Notes under the pieces: model-generated
What the model saw: the letters and a program-made list of their open reading frames with translations, nothing else
Told to the model about the DNA's origin: nothing
Databases searched by the model: none
DNA from: Rhizomys pruinosus
Taxonomy: Eukaryota > Chordata > Mammalia > Rodentia > Spalacidae
NCBI GenBank assembly: GCA_009823505.1
Contig: VZQC01000598.1
Location: 59,130 to 123,129 of the forward strand
Direction: 5' to 3'
Length of the DNA stretch: 64,000 bases
Translations under genes and position numbers: made by a program
In this document: positions 33,690-44,738 of the stretch, piece by piece
Position numbering within the stretch: the stretch's first letter is position 1
Layout of the letters: the number at the start of each line of letters is the position of its first letter

Positions 33690-34178
33690 TTCAAATTTTA
33701 CTACATGAAAACCCCAAATAATGATGCTATAATCTTAGAATGACGACAACCATTTCATGTAAAAGCAGCTTAAGTTTAAAGGAAATACAAAATAAAAATA
33801 TTTAAATATATATGCCTTGATATATAGTTTGTCTTGCTGTTTGAGAAGCAAAATTCATCAAATTCAAAATAATATAGAAAATAACCAACATTTGCCAACT
33901 AGACAAAACCATCTGAAAACATGTAAGAAGCATTCGCATATTGCTTTAGGGAAAGTCATATGAATATTGACAAATTCAGGGAAAAGTGCTAACCAAAGCA
34001 ATCATAATTGATTTAAACACATTTAAAATTACTGAGAAATTTCAAACTAGGAGGAACCATTTCAAATAAAAATGTTTAAAAAATTATAGAAATCAACCTT
34101 TAACTGTCCCATGTCATGTGAAAATTACAATTATATAAAAACTGATTGAAAATGCTCATTTTGTAAACCAACACAACT
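33690..34178. other. No gene or clear repeat seen
   Basis: Very AT-rich, no frame of interest. Confidence 0.35.
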
Positions 34179-34179
34179 T

Positions 34180-34412
34180 TAAAAATATTTTATTCATTAT
34201 TTTTATTTTATGTGTATGAGTTTATTGCCTGTATATATGTGAGTGGACCTGTGTCATGCAATGGTCACAGAGGTTAGAAGGGGTCCTCAGATTTCCCTGG
34301 ATCTGGAGCAGCAATGTGGTTGTTAGCCACCATGTAGGTGTTGGAAATTCAACCTGGAGTCTCTGAATGGCAGCTGGTGCTTTTAACTGCTGAGGAATCT
34401 CTCCAGCACCAC
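34180..34412 (-). repeat. B2/B3 SINE, old
   Basis: The reversed B2 pattern TTATGTGTATGAGTTTATTG, TCATGCAATGGTCACAGAGG, GGAAATTCAACCTGGAG and GAGGAATCTCTCCAGCACC is present with many substitutions. Confidence 0.75.
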
Positions 34413-34414
34413 CA

Positions 34415-34949
34415 AGGCAAGTTTTTAGCCAGTTTTGGTTTAAGTGTATTTGCAATTGTTGAACACATTCACAAAATTAGAGAGTGGTAGTAATAATGTG
34501 TTTCCAGAATATTAAAAACTTCATCCCTCCATTATTTAGCAAAATGATATAATTTTTCTCTATCATGACCTTTCAATTGTGTAATTATGCTTTGCTATCA
34601 CCTCTTCTTTATGTTTATTCTTGCTGTCATTCATGAAAGTTTACTAGCTTATTATCTGTGGATTTACACATGGACTAATGCATAAATTGTCTTTTCATGG
34701 GTAGAAAAGTTGGATAAGTCTGTGTTGTTCTATTATAGTACATTTTAACTCCACCTTCAGTTTTATTATAGTCTTTGAAAAAATTTTGCATTAAATTTTC
34801 TTCATTTATCACTTGAAAGAATCACACTCATTTTTTAAGGTTCCTGAACTTTTGTTAGTTTAGAAAGATTCAACAAATTAGATTTGTGCTTCTGGGAAAA
34901 TAGTATAGGTATACTTTATTGCTACCAGTAAGTTCAACTAAGAACTCTA
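34415..34949. other. No gene or clear repeat seen
   Basis: AT-rich DNA. Confidence 0.35.
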
Positions 34950-34950
34950 G

Positions 34951-35029
34951 AATCTCTATCTCTATCTCTATCTCTATCTCTATCTCTATCTCTATCTCTA
35001 TCTCTATCTCTATCTCTATCTCTATCTCT
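34951..35029. repeat. (CTATCT)n hexanucleotide microsatellite
   Basis: About 13 near-perfect CTATCT units. Shorter tracts of the same unit recur at about 35839-35870 on the other side of the LTR candidate. Confidence 0.95.
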
Positions 35030-35311
35030 GTGGGTCATTTCTATTGTCTGATGTTCCTTTAATCATGCATGGCTGCAATCCACATGATATTCTTCCCTCC
35101 TAGAACCAGGCTGGCAGTTCTACAGAACTGCAAGCTTCAAGGCTGTCTCCTGCCTGCAGGCAGACAGTTTCTAGGCTTAGCTCTGGCCAGGAGAGGCAAG
35201 GAGACCATGAGAAAGTTACCCAACAGGAAAAGAAAGACAGACATGGACTCAGAGAAAGTCTGGGAGATAAAACTCTCTCATTTATTAAAAAAATACAAAA
35301 AAAAAAAAAAA

Positions 35312-35497
35312 GATGGGCGTGGTGGTGCACACCTTTAATCCCAGTACTTTGGAGGCAGAGGCAGGAAGATCTCTGTGAGATCAAGGCCAGCCTGGTCTAC
35401 AGAGCAAGCTCCAGGATAGCTGGGGCTACAGGGAGACCCTGTCTCAAAAAAATACAAAAAAAGCAAAAACAAAAACAAAAACAAAAACCCAAAAAAC
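35312..35497 (+). repeat. B1 SINE inserted at an LTR poly(A) signal
   Basis: A B1 body with a missing first base or two (GATGGGCGTGGTGG to CCCTGTCTCAAA) and a long (CAAAAA)n tail. The 14-bp duplication CTCTCTCATTTATT lies at 35273-35286 and 35498-35511. The reverse complement of that duplication contains AATAAA. An unusual 25-base A-rich stretch separates the left duplication from the B1 5' end. Confidence 0.9.
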
Positions 35498-35703
35498 CTC
35501 TCTCATTTATTCATGCCAACAGTGTGTTTATATACCAAAAGTTACTGTGCTCTGGGCAAGGAAGTGGGGGGCAGGTTGAAGGGAGAGGTGAGCCATCTTG
35601 GCTCCTACTGGGGGGCTGCAGAGCTCCTGTTTGTGCAACTGGTTTGCTAATACCTCAAGGGAAGGGGCCATCTGGTTCTGGAACTTTGCAGAGATTACCT
35701 ATT

Positions 35704-35772
35704 GATAACTCACAGCTATAGATAACTCACAGAAACAACTGAATACCCACAGAGATATCAGATAACTCTCAG
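35704..35772. repeat. Three short direct repeats (GATAACTCACAG)
   Basis: Copies at 35704-35715 and 35721-35732 are exact; a third at 35761-35772 reads GATAACTCTCAG. They lie upstream of the TATA box of the LTR candidate and could be U3 enhancer repeats. Confidence 0.65.
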
Positions 35773-35836
35773 AGTTTCTGCTGGACAGGTCTTACAGGTC
35801 CTTGCCTCTAGCCAGGCAAAGTTTCATTCCTACATA

Positions 35837-35915
35837 TTTCTATCTCTATCTCTATCATCTCTATCTCTATATGCATGTGTGTGTATGTATGTATGTATAT
35901 GTGCATATATCACCA
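35837..35915. repeat. CTATCT and GTAT simple repeats
   Basis: Short runs of TATCTC followed by GTATGTATGTAT. Confidence 0.8.
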
Positions 35916-36212
35916 TTTATAGATATCAGTTATGAAAACAATGTAAAAGGTCAGGGAAGAAGGCTACCTGGCTTGTTGTATTAAGAACTAAAAAGACAAA
36001 ACAGTGGTGAGTTCTCTGGCTTTTATTTTCTCCTTGTCTATTTCACCCTTGTGGTTGGAAAAGCAAGCAACCCACAAATCTCAAAGGTGCAGATAAAAGA
36101 TAAAATCTTTGACACATTCCTGCTCCCTCTAGATAAACCATTGGTGGCAACCTAGATAGAAGGAAAACCTTTCAGAAAATGGCGTTTGTATTATGCTTGA
36201 TAAAAATTAAAT

Positions 36213-36410
36213 GGAGGGACCATAGAGATACCTCAGCTGTTAACAGAGTATGCTGCTCTTCCAGAGGACCCAACTTCAGTCCCCAGTACCCATGTTGGGT
36301 GGCTCACAACAGCCAGTAACTCTAGCTTCAAGGGACCCAAACCCTCACCTGCATAGTTGTGGCATTCACACATGCAGACACACACATATAAGTAAAAAGA
36401 AATCTAAAAA
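36213..36410 (+). repeat. B2/B3 SINE, old
   Basis: GGACCATAGAGATACCTCAG, TGCTGCTCTTCCAGAGGACC, GGTGGCTCACAAC and CACACATGCAGACACACACA are in B2 order, heavily diverged. Confidence 0.75.
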
Positions 36411-36829
36411 AATGTCAAAAGGAAAACAAACAACCCCTTCTGTATTCATGCTAACAAGGAGAACGGGGACGTGTACTCAAACATTCCTGAAGGGATGAGA
36501 AATCCCAACGTTCCCTGACAGAGTGATGTCAGAGCAGACCAAAAAGCCAGCTGGGATTTTTATCTCCTCCAGCTGGTGATGGGTTCCCTCAAGCCTGTGG
36601 TGTCTGAGAAGCACTCTGGGGGCAAGACAAGAATAGGTCTGTGGACAGCCACAGTGTTCACCATGTACATAGTGAAGCCAGCCTCAACATAATGCTATAG
36701 GAGTTCAAATGGGCAACTGTAATGGTGAGGAGTTTCAACAGAAGCTCAGTGCCAACCCTTCCCCTCAGATGTCATGGGTCAGAACGTATACCCCATTTCC
36801 TTACTTTCATGGAGTCTAAGAAATTAGCT

Positions 36830-37560
36830 AGAACAGAAGTTTAAGTGAGCTCCAGAGACTCATAACTTAACAATGAAAATTCTCAGGCTTCAATCAAAAG
36901 TACTCATTAGAAAAGGACCCAAAATGATCTCAACATGAATGGGAAAAGACAATCAATAAATTCCGATGCTGAAATGAATGGATATTAGAATTATCTGCAA
37001 AGATTTAAAAGTAGCTGTGATAAAAATTCTTCAATGAACCATTAAAAAAAGCACTTGGAACAGATGAGAAAATAGCCTCAGCAAAGAAATCAAATGCCTC
37101 AGAAGAATCACATGGAGAATTTGGATACCTTAAATTCAAACACCAAAGCAGAAAGGTCAGAGGATGGGTTCATCAACAGAAGAGTGGGCCCAGACGAAGA
37201 ATGCAGGAGCTGAGATGGGACAAGAGGTATTCAATCTGAGCAGTAGCAGGGAGCGGCCAATTAAAAAAGCTTAGAGCCTTAGAGCTGTGGTACTAAACAG
37301 AAAATCAAGTCTGTTCATTTTATCAGAGTTCCAGAAGGAGGAAACAAAGGCAGAAGGGCTAAAATTCAATGTGGGAAAATATGATTGGAAAAAAAATCCG
37401 TGAATTTGGCAAAAGCAAAACCACAGAGTGAAAAGTCTGAGCCAAAGATGAGTTGGATGCATCTAGACAAACAGTTGCTAACAGTCAGACTTCTGGAAAC
37501 TAACGAAAAGAAGAAAAGTGATAAGCAGATACTTAGGTCTCTAAACAGACAAAAAGTTTG
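36830..37560 (+). mobile_element. Ancient L1 (L1M-like) 5' region
   Basis: An A/G-rich text with AAAAGTACTCATTAGAAAAG, GATATTAGAATTATCTGCAA, AGATTTAAAAGTAGCTGTGA and TCATCAACAGAAGAGTGGG follows the order of the 5' region of old mammalian L1s (gcagacaaggactttaaa, attaacagcag). It is too decayed to encode ORF1. Confidence 0.55.
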
Positions 37561-37654
37561 AAGAGTGGCTTCTAATATTTTGCAAATTCAGGAAATCAGA
37601 ATTGGAGGGAAAATTCCATTGGTAAACTTAATGCTTTCTTGTCCATTTTCTGTT

Positions 37655-37772
37655 TGTTTGTTTTGAGACAGGGTCTTACAGTGTAACCCATGCTGACTTG
37701 GCATTTGCTGCAGTCCACCTGCCTCAGCCTTTTGAGTACTTAGATTACAGGTGTGAACTACTGTACTCAGCC
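37655..37772 (-). repeat. Old B1/B4-like SINE fragment
   Basis: GTTTTGAGACAGGGTCTTAC, GCAGTCCACCTGCCTCAGCC and GATTACAGGTGTGAACTACT are in 7SL-SINE order. Confidence 0.7.
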
Positions 37773-37968
37773 TGAACACATTCCTGCAGGAGATGTAATG
37801 CAGGGTGACCCCTGTCAGCTTGACACACAAAACATCACTATTAAACCGCCACTTTTCCAGTTCTTGTCCCCAAAGTATGATGTTAACATTAATCACAACC
37901 TAAGAGAGTACAACCTTAAAAGCCTCACAGTGCTTAAAACGTTCAAACACTTAAAAGTTCACAGTCTT

Positions 37969-38161
37969 GCCAGGCGTGGTGGCACACGCCTTTAATCCTA
38001 GCACTCAGGAGGCAGAGGCAAGCGGATCTTTGTGAGTTCAAGGCCAGCCTGGTCTACAGAGTGAGTTCCAGGACAGCTGGGGCTACAAGGAGACCCTGTC
38101 TTGAAAAGACCAAACAAACAAACAAAAAAACAAAACAAAAAAAAAACAACCAAAACAAAAC
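37969..38161 (+). repeat. B1 SINE, full length
   Basis: It starts GCCAGGCGTGGTGGCACACG and ends GAAAAGACC plus a (CAAA)n-rich tail. The 15-bp duplication AAAAGTTCACAGTCT flanks it at 37953-37967 and 38162-38176. Confidence 0.97.
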
Positions 38162-39154
38162 AAAAGTTCACAGTCTGTTAAAGTCTCTTAACTGTGGGCT
38201 GCTATAAAATCCAAAACAAGTACTGTCTTATTTCAAAGGGAAGAATCAGGCACACTCAAACAAAACCTAAGTCCAGCAAGTAGCTCAAGGCTGGACACCT
38301 GGGATTCACTCACAATCCTCTGGGCTTCAAAGGGTCTCGGCAGCTCCCCCTCTCCGACTCTGCCGTCCATGGCACACACAGCTCATCTCGAAGGCCCAGG
38401 CCGACTCCATTCCACACCTGCTACTATTCTTTGTGGTCATCCCATGGTCCTGGCATCTCCAAAAAGCTGAGGTCACCACTGAAACTGAGGCAGAACCTTC
38501 ACCAATGGTCTCTTCTGACCTCTCCTGGTGCAAAGCCTCAGCTTCTCTCTATGACTCCTGCAATCCTGGGGTCTTCACTGCAACCGAGGTGCACTTCCAC
38601 CAATGGTCTTTCCTGACCTCTCACAGTGCCAAGCCTTGGCTGCTCTCTGTGACCCCCTCAAATTTCAACACCAGAACCATATAGGAGACTCTTACACACT
38701 ACCAAGTCCTGCTTCTTGCTTGAGATGGAGACTCAGGCCCTTTGTGGAACATAGCTTCTGTGCTGCTGACCTGAGAGAAATTATTCCAGAAGTTCACCAC
38801 AGTGTGCTGGTTCTTGTTACTTACGCTGATTTTTTCAGCCCCCACCTAACCAGCTATCAATTGTTCCAGTAAACAAAGATTTCACTTCAGGTTCTGGTCT
38901 TTGTTACTTACAACTGATTCTCAGCCCAGCTGACCAGAACCCCACAGATTACATAGTCCTGATGATCTCTGCTCCCCTTTGAAAAAAACAGAAACTTCAC
39001 AGCCAGGCCTCCATCTCTACAACTCTTTCAGAAAACTGCTCCAAGTTCCACAGCCATGATCTTTAGGCATTCAATAATTTTTCTAGCCCAACGTTCCAAA
39101 CAATATTTCCACAACATTTCCCCAAAACACCAAGGTCAGGTCTGTCACAGCAAT

Positions 39155-39177
39155 ACCCCACTCTCAGTACCAATTTC
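39155..39177 (-). other. Primer-binding-site-like sequence (tRNA-Leu type)
   Basis: Directly after the LTR on the minus strand the sequence reads GAAATTGGTACTGAGAGTGG. TTGGTAC-NNGAGTGGGG is the form seen at the primer site of ERVL-group elements, which use a leucine tRNA. This is an inference from pattern. Confidence 0.55.
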
Positions 39178-39582
39178 TGTTCTAGTTTGTCCTCCATTGC
39201 TGTGACAAAACACTCTGACCAACACCAACTTGGGGAGGAAAGGGTTTATTCATGTTACATCTCCTGGGTCACAGTTCATCACTTAGGGAGCCCAAGGTAG
39301 GAACTGAGGGCAGGAACCTGGAGGTAGGAGCTGAAGCACAGGCCATGGAGTGCTGTTTACTGGCTTGCTCCCCTGGCCCATACCCAGCCTGACCTCTTAT
39401 ACAGTACACAACAACCTGCCCAGGGTGGCACCACGCATAGTGGGCTGGGCCCTCCCACATTGCACGACAATCAAGACAATACTCCACAGATATGGCCACA
39501 GGCCAATCCAATGGAGCCAATTCCCTAATTGAGGCTCCCTCAACCCAGGTATGTCAAATTGACACTAAAGCTATCCAGCACA
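39178..39582 (-). mobile_element. ERVL-type LTR (5' LTR of the remnant)
   Basis: It is the inverted relative of the LTR at 25888-26295. The plus strand reads TGTTCTAGTTTGTC, GGAAAGGGTTTATTCATGTT (reversed poly(A) signal) and ends CTATCCAGCACA. The two are readily alignable end to end. No perfect 5-bp duplication is seen, as expected if the other end of the provirus was lost. Confidence 0.8.
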
Positions 39583-39589
39583 CAGGGCT

Positions 39590-40105
39590 TTGCACATGAT
39601 AGACCAATGCTCTTCTAGTGAGCCATCTCCTGTTTTTAGAAAGAAAAATCTTGTTATGAATTTTATTTATGTAAATCTTTTTTCTTCAGAGGGCAATAGT
39701 CAGGGCAGAGCAGGGATAAACAGAGTGGCACTTTGTGTATTAACAGATTGCCTATGCTCTGATTAAGCAGCATTTTCTGAGATGACAGTCTGTTTGATAT
39801 ACAGTGAATGGCAGTCTGTTTCTAGAAGTGTTCTTTGAGATGACAGATATGAGATACTCACACTGTCTTTTTATCCAGAGTAATGCTGACATTTATCCTC
39901 TAATCTCTACTGGTTCATTTGGTAGCAATGGTTTCACTAGATTAGGAATGTCAAAGAGAGTGAGTTACTCTTAATTCCTCAGTATAAAAGCAAATGTGTG
40001 GATCACCATCATTTTCAACATATTCATAATATTTTAACAGTTACATTTGTGGAAAGCATATATGTATAGACAAACAGAGAGAAGTGAATAGGCTATTTAC
40101 CTTAA
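39590..40105. other. No gene or clear repeat seen
   Basis: AT-rich DNA. Confidence 0.35.
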
Positions 40106-40109
40106 TAGG

Positions 40110-40415
40110 TACATAGCAGTCCATGTCTTTGCATTTCTGCAACAAAGTATGTAAGCTAAGGTTTCCTTCAGCTCACAGTTTTGGGGAGTTCATTCCATGG
40201 GCAGATGGCCCCTTTGTGCCTTTGGTCTGTGGTAGGCAACAGGCCATGTTGGGGAAACTGCTTACCCCATGGCAGCCAGCCGTAGATAAGAATCCCACAG
40301 TTCCTTCGAAGGCAGCACACCCTCAGTGATCTAAGATGCCCATTTGACCCAAACTGAGGGCCAAGCCTTTAGCACTTGTATTTTTGAGGGGCATTGTAGA
40401 TCCCAATGAAAGCAG
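40110..40415. mobile_element. Old rodent LTR-like interspersed repeat
   Basis: TCAGCTCACAGTTTTGGGGA, CAGGCCATGTTGGGG, GGGCCAAGCCTTTAGCACTT and GAGGGGCATTGTAGATCCCA resemble the class at 11.0 and 31.0 kb. The family is not assigned. Confidence 0.4.
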
Positions 40416-40595
40416 TTCACAAAACAAAGACTTCATAAGACATACTAATCTTTTTTTTTTTCACAGAAACTTACAAAATGGTGTACCTATTTCTCTGTAC
40501 AATATTGCTTTTGTAGATAATTCCTGGCATTCTGTACAGCTAGTGACCATATTTTTATTTAAACTAGTTTTCTTTTATGTTTCACTTTCTTAGTT

Positions 40596-40915
40596 TTTTG
40601 AGACCGGGTCTCATGTAGCCCAGGCTTGCTCTGTCTAGTTTTCTATATGTACAAGAATAATCTTGAACCCTTAATTCTCCTCTTTAACTTTCTCTCTTTT
40701 TTTTTTTTTTTTTTGGTCTTTTTGAAACAGGGTCTCCCTGCAGATCTGGCTGTCCTGGAACTCACTCTGTAGACCAGGCTGGCCTTGAACTCACAAAGAT
40801 CCCCCTACCTCTGCTTCCCAAGTGCTAGGATTAAAGGCATATGCCACCATGCCCGGCTCTCCTCTTTAACTTTCTGAGTGTCGGGATTATAGGTATATAC
40901 CATTATACCTGGCTA
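40596..40915 (-). repeat. Old B1-like SINE, host of a nested B1
   Basis: TTTTTTGAGACCGGGTCTCA at the left and GTGTCGGGATTATAGGTATA at the right are the two ends of one diverged minus-strand SINE, interrupted at 40677-40875 by a younger B1 and its duplication. Confidence 0.75.
40694..40858 (-). repeat. B1 SINE nested in an older SINE
   Basis: A poly(T) tail, then a full B1 body to CACCATGCCCGGCT. The 17-bp duplication CTCCTCTTTAACTTTCT lies at 40677-40693 and 40859-40875. Confidence 0.97.
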
Positions 40916-41159
40916 AAATAGGTGTGATAAGCATGTAAACAGATAAAAATAAAAGAAGCATTTCATGATTTGTCAAGCAGTTTTAGCAAATTAGAAATTT
41001 TAGATTGGGAAGATATTTATGGAATTAAATAGTCTAACTATATTATCTAAAGCACAAAACCTAAATAGCCTTAAATAAATGTTAATTTTGTCACCTATTA
41101 TTTTACTATATAAATTATAGAACTTATCAGTCTTTAGTAATTATATAGGTAAATTGATG

Positions 41160-41350
41160 CTTTAGAGATGGCTCAGTGGTTAAGAGAATATACTATATAC
41201 TTCCAGAAGAACTGAGTGTGTATCTGACAAACATTAGGGTCAGGCAGATCATAGTCACCTGCGAGTCCAGCTCTAGGAGATCCAGTGCCTTCTTCTGTCC
41301 TCCTCAGAGACCAGCACTCACCTCTCACCTGCACATACCCATACATAGGG

Positions 41351-41383
<33 letters not shown>

Positions 41384-41398
41384 CACACTCACACTAAA
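41160..41398 (+). repeat. B2/B3 SINE, old, with CA repeat
   Basis: TTTAGAGATGGCTCAGTGGT, CTAGGAGATCCAGTGCCTTC and a 3' end that has become (CA)n and (ACACTC)n (41350-41394). Confidence 0.75.
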
Positions 41399-41409
41399 AA
41401 CTTAATAGT

Positions 41410-43039
41410 GCAATAAATTTATTTAAAATAAATGTAAAATTTTCTAAAGGTGTAAGAATCTAGTATTAAAGATTTGGATTAGTGAATTTTTAAACTTTTT
41501 CTTAACCAACTGGTATCAGTTAATGTGTGCATGTTTTAATGTTGTATCTTTACAGCAAAAAAAAATTCACACACCATATAATTCATCTACTTCAATGCAT
41601 AATTCATTGGTCTTTAATAATTGGTTTCTTTCAAGTAGGGTAATTTTCAAGGCTCATTCACAGTACATCAGTACATCATTTTGAATTAAATTCTAAAGAA
41701 CACTGCATTTTAGTTTAGTTAAAAATGAGTAAGAGTCTCTATTTCCCTCTTCCAGTGTCTTATGGAACTGGGACTCTTGGTGGGCCTGGTGGATGGACCT
41801 ACACTGAGGGATATTTGGTCACACAAATCAGAATCTATAGGCCACACTAAATATATTGAGTATTGGAATTGCAGTTGTATGCTCCCATACCCAGATAATA
41901 TCTTTACTAAATCATTTATAGGCTAGTGGCAACATAAGGAATTATGCTTGCATTAAAAACATGTCTAGCTCAGAACTAAACTGACTAAACTTGCCAATCA
42001 AAGAAGAAGCAAGAGACTTGAGAATGAATGGAAATTTCCCTGAACACACCAGTAAGTTTACTAATGTCTACTTTTAAGAGTGGCCTGCCAGAAAACCAAT
42101 TTGTCTTGATGGATACCATGAAGAGAACCAGAATTTTCACAGTGAGGTTCCTGTTCCTGGATGGCCATTATATTTTTCCATTTCACACTTTCTGGGAACA
42201 TACAGAGGAGAGTCAGCTGTGTGGAATAGAGGAACCTGTGGGAGGTCAGAGAAATCCAATTCAGAGAAAGTGAACAAACTTTCAAATAGTGCTCCAAATC
42301 TTCTTAAGCAGGTGACCAATATAACAATTACACTTTCAAAGGAAAATAAAGGCTATGTCTATTTTTAACAAATTGGGAGCATTGTAAAATCAGTCTTGAT
42401 AGAAACTCAACTAACCCCAAATATTTTGGCATTTTATGCAAAATTATACTCTAGGCAGTGCTAGAACTGTAATGCCAGGTGGGCTGAGATGTATTTCATG
42501 TGACTTTCCTGAATGATTTGGCCAACTTTTGCTAATTGCTTAGGGAACACAGCAAAAGTTGCAGTTAAGCTTAAAATCTACACGAATTTGCATGTGTAGC
42601 CAGTAGGTTTTGATAAGAAAGTCTTCAATCTCACTGAGAAACCAAAAATACTAAGAGGGGAAAGACTATTAGAGTATTGTAATAACTAACTGGTTCCTCC
42701 TTGGCAGAATGTTAATTACCTGGGATGGATGAAATGTCCTGTTTTATAAAACCTAAGTTTGAATAACTCCACCTTCAAACTTGTCACTTAAGAATTAGAT
42801 GATGTTTAAGGAAGGTAAACAATCATGGTTCAACATGAAGCTTTTTTTTTCAAAACAGTAAGGGGAAATAATAAAAAAATCTTTTTTTTTGTATTTTCTT
42901 TCAAAGAATTACAATTAATAATTAGCTAGAATGTAGTTGTAAAGAAAAATCTGCAACTGCATAAATGTCATCTTTGGATCTTCCTAAAATCCTGATATTA
43001 TTGCAATCACTGAAAAAGTATAGAGGAGATGGATACATT
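41410..43039. other. No gene or clear repeat seen, 1.6 kb
   Basis: The frame near 42028-42273 (81 codons) and its minus-strand overlaps show no recognisable domain. Confidence 0.4.
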
Positions 43040-43519
43040 GATATCTTCATTATATTTAAATTTTTATTGAACTTTGTGTATTTCATAAGAACATCTCAAT
43101 AAATCCTAATCACCTTTATTTATACTCCCTTCTCCATTGGTACCATCTCATAGGCCCCCACTGGAATAAATAAATACTCTCTTTCATTTGTGAGACATCT
43201 TGGTTATATTTTATCTCATATATTACATCATAATATCTCATAATTAGTTCATATTCATACTATATCAACAATCACATTTTATATTATATAGCCATATATC
43301 ATTAAGACTGAATATCTAATAATCCATATCTCATAATTTTATTTTACTTAAAAATTTTAATGAATATTTTATTGAGTTTTTGTGCCTCTCATACAATAAA
43401 TCTTCATCAAGTTTAGACCCCCCTCCAAATCTGCACTCCCTATAGCATACCTCTGCACCAGATTTCATGCATTCTGTCATATATGTGTAGGAAGCTTTCT
43501 TTTTATGCTGAACAGGGAC
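43040..43519 (-). mobile_element. L1 3' UTR sequence, left part
   Basis: Two successive phrases (TTTAAATTTTTATTGAACTT near 43057 and ATTTTATTGAGTTTTTGTGC near 43366) look like reversed L1 3' ends followed by C/T-rich 3' UTR text. The right continuation is found after the LTR at 44170. Confidence 0.5.
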
Positions 43520-44169
43520 CATGTGGCCCTGCTAAGGGGAATGGGACACACAGTGCCCACTTTGTGGACATTATGGGGAGCTGACCCCTTGGCACAGAGG
43601 CCAGCTGGCTACTTCCTGTAGCCTGGCCTGGATGATACTTCCAACTCAGGCCCTTAGCCTGGACCCACAAGACACATGGTTTTCTACTCTTGGTCGCGGC
43701 TTCTCACCTGCCCAGAGCCTGGACAGGAATTTCAGGCTGATGGTTGATCGCCTCCCTTCAGCCAATACCCACTCACAACACCAGCTACCCAGATTGGTGA
43801 TCCGAAAAGGAATCTCTTTCCAACCCAATGGCCACCCTAACGAAATGCAGGCCTACTTTAGCCTGTATGCGAGCAATAATTCATAAAAATAATGGCTGGG
43901 AATTCCGTGATGATGTTACTATGAAACTCAAATTTATTCCTTGCTACAGCCTGCTTTTATAAGATAAATAACTTCAGTTCCCAGAGCCAATCATAACTCC
44001 CCCAACTCTGTGCCACTGCACACCGTTGCCCCACCCAGCATCACACACCTAGGCCATGTTGCTTGCTCCTCCTTGGGGCGGGGCCAGACCCTCAGCCACT
44101 CGGTGCCTTGAGGCGTGCTATTTGGAAAGCTAGCCAGCAATTCAAGCTGGATTTCCCTACGTATAGGTT
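43520..44169 (-). mobile_element. LTR candidate inserted in the L1 3' UTR
   Basis: Read on the minus strand it begins TGTAACC and can end GGGCCACA. It contains CCCCGCCCC, then TCTTATAAAAGCAGGC (about 43951) and GGAATAAATTTGAG about 20 bases on. The tight TATA-AATAAA spacing is that of an LTR with a short R region. U5 would be about 400 bp, which is long, so the left boundary may be wrong or internal sequence may be included. No flanking duplication was found. Confidence 0.55.
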
Positions 44170-44640
44170 ACAGTCTCACCATTCAAGCTTTTGTGCACTG
44201 ATGTCCCTTAGTAAGAGCTCATACACTGGAGTCTAGTCAGCCTATCCAGAGTCATACCCTTAAAGAAGATCAATCAACTTTGCCTCACACAGTATTGATC
44301 AGCTATCTATAGTTCCTCAGCTAGTCTTGGGGTCTGCTGCCCATTTCCATAGATCTATACTGGGTTCTTGTTGGATTGAGTCAACATGGATTTTGTGCAT
44401 GCTGTCACCATTGTTGCAAGTTCATGTGAGCAAGTTCCCAGACGCCTGAAACCTCTATTTCCTTCTGTTCGTGCACCAACCTTGGCTCTTACCATGTTTT
44501 TGCCTCCTCATCCACAATGATCCCTGAGTCATGTGTGGGTTGAGATTTAGTATAATAATAATTTTCCATATGGGGTATTCAAGCACTACCTCACCCTTCA
44601 TGGCCCGTCTCTAGTTTCTTGGTGTGTGGCTTAAGTCACC
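44170..44640 (-). mobile_element. L1 3' UTR sequence, right part
   Basis: GTTGCAAGTTCATGTGAGCA, TGGCTCTTACCATGTTTTTG, CCTCATCCACAATGATCCCT and TCTTGGGGTCTG match the reversed order of rodent L1 3' UTRs. It probably formed one element with 43340-43519 before the LTR entered. Confidence 0.65.
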
Positions 44641-44738
44641 TGGGAAGAAGAGACCTCAAGGATGCTTCCACCAGAGTGAACTGGTAGCATGTCTGCCTGT
44701 GAAGAATTTTCTTTTTCATAATTGACTTGGGAGTTTTG

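Larger units (their letters stand above)
35095..35830 (-). mobile_element. LTR candidate with TATA and poly(A) signals, split by a B1
   Basis: On the minus strand GGTATATAAACACAC (35524-35538) is followed about 20 bases later by AATAAATGAGAGAG, then a C/T-rich U5-like stretch. The other side carries three copies of GATAACTCACAG-type repeats, as in a U3. This arrangement (TATA, short R, AATAAA) suits a class I or II LTR. The ends are not defined: candidate minus-strand starts are TGTAAGACC (about 35794) and TGAAACTTTGCC (about 35825). The family is unknown. Confidence 0.5.
37773..39177 (-). mobile_element. ERVL-like internal remnant
   Basis: The stretch lies directly downstream (minus strand) of an ERVL-type LTR and a Leu-like primer-binding site. 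It contains no retroviral coding frame that I can recognise, only short disrupted frames, so it is either a deleted provirus or a non-autonomous relative. A young B1 splits it. Near its far end, TGTGTGTCAAGCTGACAGG (minus strand) resembles the opening of the same LTR, suggesting a truncated 3' LTR. Confidence 0.6.

Noticed and set aside
33157..33708. A 183-codon plus-strand frame
   Set aside because: It runs through an L1 3' UTR, a reversed B2 and a reversed B1. The B2 portion gives the same peptide text in several other places in the window, so it is repeat-derived.
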